This document shows, piece after piece, positions 63,008 through 64,000 of a DNA stretch of 64,000 bases; positions within the stretch are counted from its first letter, which is position 1, and the number at the start of each line of letters is the position of its first letter. The position numbers and the translations under genes were made by a program. The notes beneath the pieces were generated by a model that searched no databases, was not told the DNA's origin, and saw only the letters and a list, made by a program, of their open reading frames with translations. The stretch is from Petrocella atlantisensis (GTDB lineage: Bacteria; Bacillota; Clostridia; Lachnospirales; Vallitaleaceae). The stretch covers positions 1,116,001 through 1,180,000 of the forward strand of contig NZ_LR130778.1 of the NCBI RefSeq assembly GCF_900538275.1, in the 5' to 3' direction.

Positions 63008-64000
63008 CTATATTTCTACAACTTCTTCAATAATCTCTTTTAATGTCTCTTTAATATTTCTAAAGTAAATACCTGTTTTTTCATTAAAGACAACTCTTGC
63101 AACTGTGAACAGTAAATCCAGCTCAGCTGGGATGACTTGATTCGAGTGGAGTATGAAAAGACTGGGTCTGTCTCTACTTTCATCATAAATTCTAAGTGAG
63201 GATGTCATATCATTTAACAAATCATGTAGTTCTTGTATATAACCATGCTTTGCTTCACTGAGTATAATTAAGTCAACTTTGACCTGATTGATTCTTAAAT
63301 ATTCATAAGCCTTTAATACATCTCGTACGACACTTGCCGCTTCAATCGATTTTACCGTTAACAACATAATTGGATTATCACCTGATACGCCAAATTTCCA
63401 TAAGAAGCTTTGGTTTTTCCAATTCCGTCTAATATTTTCTGCAGGTCCTCTGTAATAACCTGAAGGATAGAATAAAGGGCTAATTAAATCTTGGAATGCA
63501 TTTAATTGTTTTCTAGAAATATCTAAGTATTTGAGCTCGATTGCACTTTGAAGTCTGAATTTTTCAAACATATCATCTATTCTATAATCAATACTTAATT
63601 CATCGCTTATCGCGATAGCCTCTTCTTTGCTTTTACTCACACCCGTGATAAAGGAAACACTTGTTGATTCTCCTTCTGCCAAGGCAATATTTACCCGTAG
63701 ACTCATAATGGGATCATTACAAAATCCTGTGCTATTAGAAAGTAATATACTGTCTACAACGGTAACCGGGTTCATTAATGTATTGTTTCTACCTATGAAT
63801 TTTAGTCGGTCATTCTCATATGCAACATTCTTTGATAGATTTACATCGGTTTTTACCATATGCATTAAGTATGGATTATTGCCCTCTTTATTACTTCGTC
63901 GTCTAGATAAGAAAATACCATGTTCTTCGATATACTCGCTTTCTATAAAAAGCTTATTAAAGGCAGGGTGACTCAGTTCCGCAAGAAAACGATCGCCAAC
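63008..64000 (-). CDS. Cyclic beta-1,2-glucan synthase (NdvB)-like protein, 5' end beyond window
   Basis: The frame is open from the stop at 63008 to base 64000. The apparent ATG at 63865 is internal, because the upstream codons continue the family sequence (FLAELSHPAFNKLFIESEYIEE, GIFLSRRR). The visible 330 residues match the carbohydrate-binding region just before the GH94 domain of NdvB, including DPIMSLRVNIALAEGES and SFLWKFGVSGDNPIMLL. The protein ends in the linker where NdvB would run on into GH94. The missing N-terminal part should hold a GT84 glucosyltransferase and membrane helices. Confidence 0.8.
   Translation of the reverse strand, partial: VGDRFLAELSHPAFNKLFIESEYIEEHGIFLSRRRSNKEGNNPYLMHMVKTDVNLSKNVAYENDRLKFIGRNNTLMNPVTVVDSILLSNSTGFCNDPIMSLRVNIALAEGESTSVSFITGVSKSKEEAIAISDELSIDYRIDDMFEKFRLQSAIELKYLDISRKQLNAFQDLISPLFYPSGYYRGPAENIRRNWKNQSFLWKFGVSGDNPIMLLTVKSIEAASVVRDVLKAYEYLRINQVKVDLIILSEAKHGYIQELHDLLNDMTSSLRIYDESRDRPSLFILHSNQVIPAELDLLFTVARVVFNEKTGIYFRNIKETLKEIIEEVVEI

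Noticed and set aside
60581-63010. Frameshift or pseudogene explanation for the split NdvB-like genes
   Set aside because: The second gene has its own strong AGAAGGAGG site and start in the natural linker, and both frames are intact, so fission is more likely than damage.
63008-63865. Stand-alone 285-aa gene starting at 63865
   Set aside because: The frame stays open to the window end and the codons upstream of the ATG continue the NdvB-family sequence, so this is only the tail of a larger gene.
1-64000. CRISPR arrays, tRNA or rRNA genes, insertion sequences, prophage
   Set aside because: I saw no regularly spaced direct repeats, no cloverleaf or rRNA-like sequence, and no transposase, integrase or phage structural gene on either strand.

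Overview
The window looks like a chromosomal stretch from a low-GC, Gram-positive anaerobe of the class Clostridia. Evidence: strong AGGAGG-type ribosome sites, frequent GTG/TTG starts, sigma-A promoters of the TTGACA-N16/17-TATAAT type, a PTS operon, a cyclic-di-GMP-I riboswitch in front of a chemotaxis receptor, SLH-anchored surface proteins and copper-amine-oxidase-N stalk domains. A surface protein with an ice-binding (DUF3494) domain hints at a cold or saline habitat. I cannot name the species. I saw no rRNA, tRNA, CRISPR array, prophage or transposase.

Layout. 1-2.8 kb: leftward PTS operon (enzyme I, fructose-type EIIA, DeoR regulator cut by the window edge). 3-5.5 kb: a PEP/pyruvate-binding protein that lacks the phospho-His domain. 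5.7-7.9 kb: DUF134 regulator, metallo-beta-lactamase-fold protein and Mrp-type P-loop ATPase. 8-12.9 kb: rightward trio of a GYF_2-type membrane protein, a secreted zinc-phospholipase-C-like protein with a PKD domain, and a secreted protein of unknown function. 13-15.8 kb: AI-2E transporter and PutP symporter, then about 750 bp of strikingly structured non-coding DNA. 16.5-22.1 kb: shikimate kinase, HerA-like ATPase, HD-CHAD fusion, lipoprotein, Pcm-like methyltransferase. 22.3-27.1 kb: lipoprotein, autoregulated TetR, MCP under a c-di-GMP riboswitch, TPM and LemA proteins. 27.5-34.8 kb: small heme-type membrane module, autolysin, small alarmone synthetase, aldo-keto reductase, MATE exporter, flavodoxin-like protein. 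34.9-43.3 kb: polar amino acid ABC transporter, PNPOx-like protein, orphan NuoN/MrpD-like subunit, MFS exporter, Gfo/Idh/MocA oxidoreductase, MgtE. 43.4-51.7 kb: pyruvate kinase, several small membrane proteins, a VOC/MBL/peroxiredoxin operon, orphan response regulator, YggT, a 49-aa lmo0937-type peptide, orphan Phd antitoxin. 52-53.6 kb: SLH-Ig-ice-binding surface protein. 53.7-60.4 kb: accessory-looking genes including a KAP NTPase fused to a methyltransferase and coupled to an acetyltransferase. 60.6-64 kb: two genes that together equal the C-terminal part of a cyclic beta-1,2-glucan synthase (NdvB), split by a real intergenic gap.

The least explained elements are (a) the KAP-methyltransferase/GNAT pair with its DUF3795 and SDR followers; (b) a 227-bp multibranch structured element with 22-bp terminal inverted repeats, with related fragments scattered at 3' ends of other genes; and (c) a four-copy hairpin motif (GGTTAAGG.GTCAA) found just upstream of unrelated genes.
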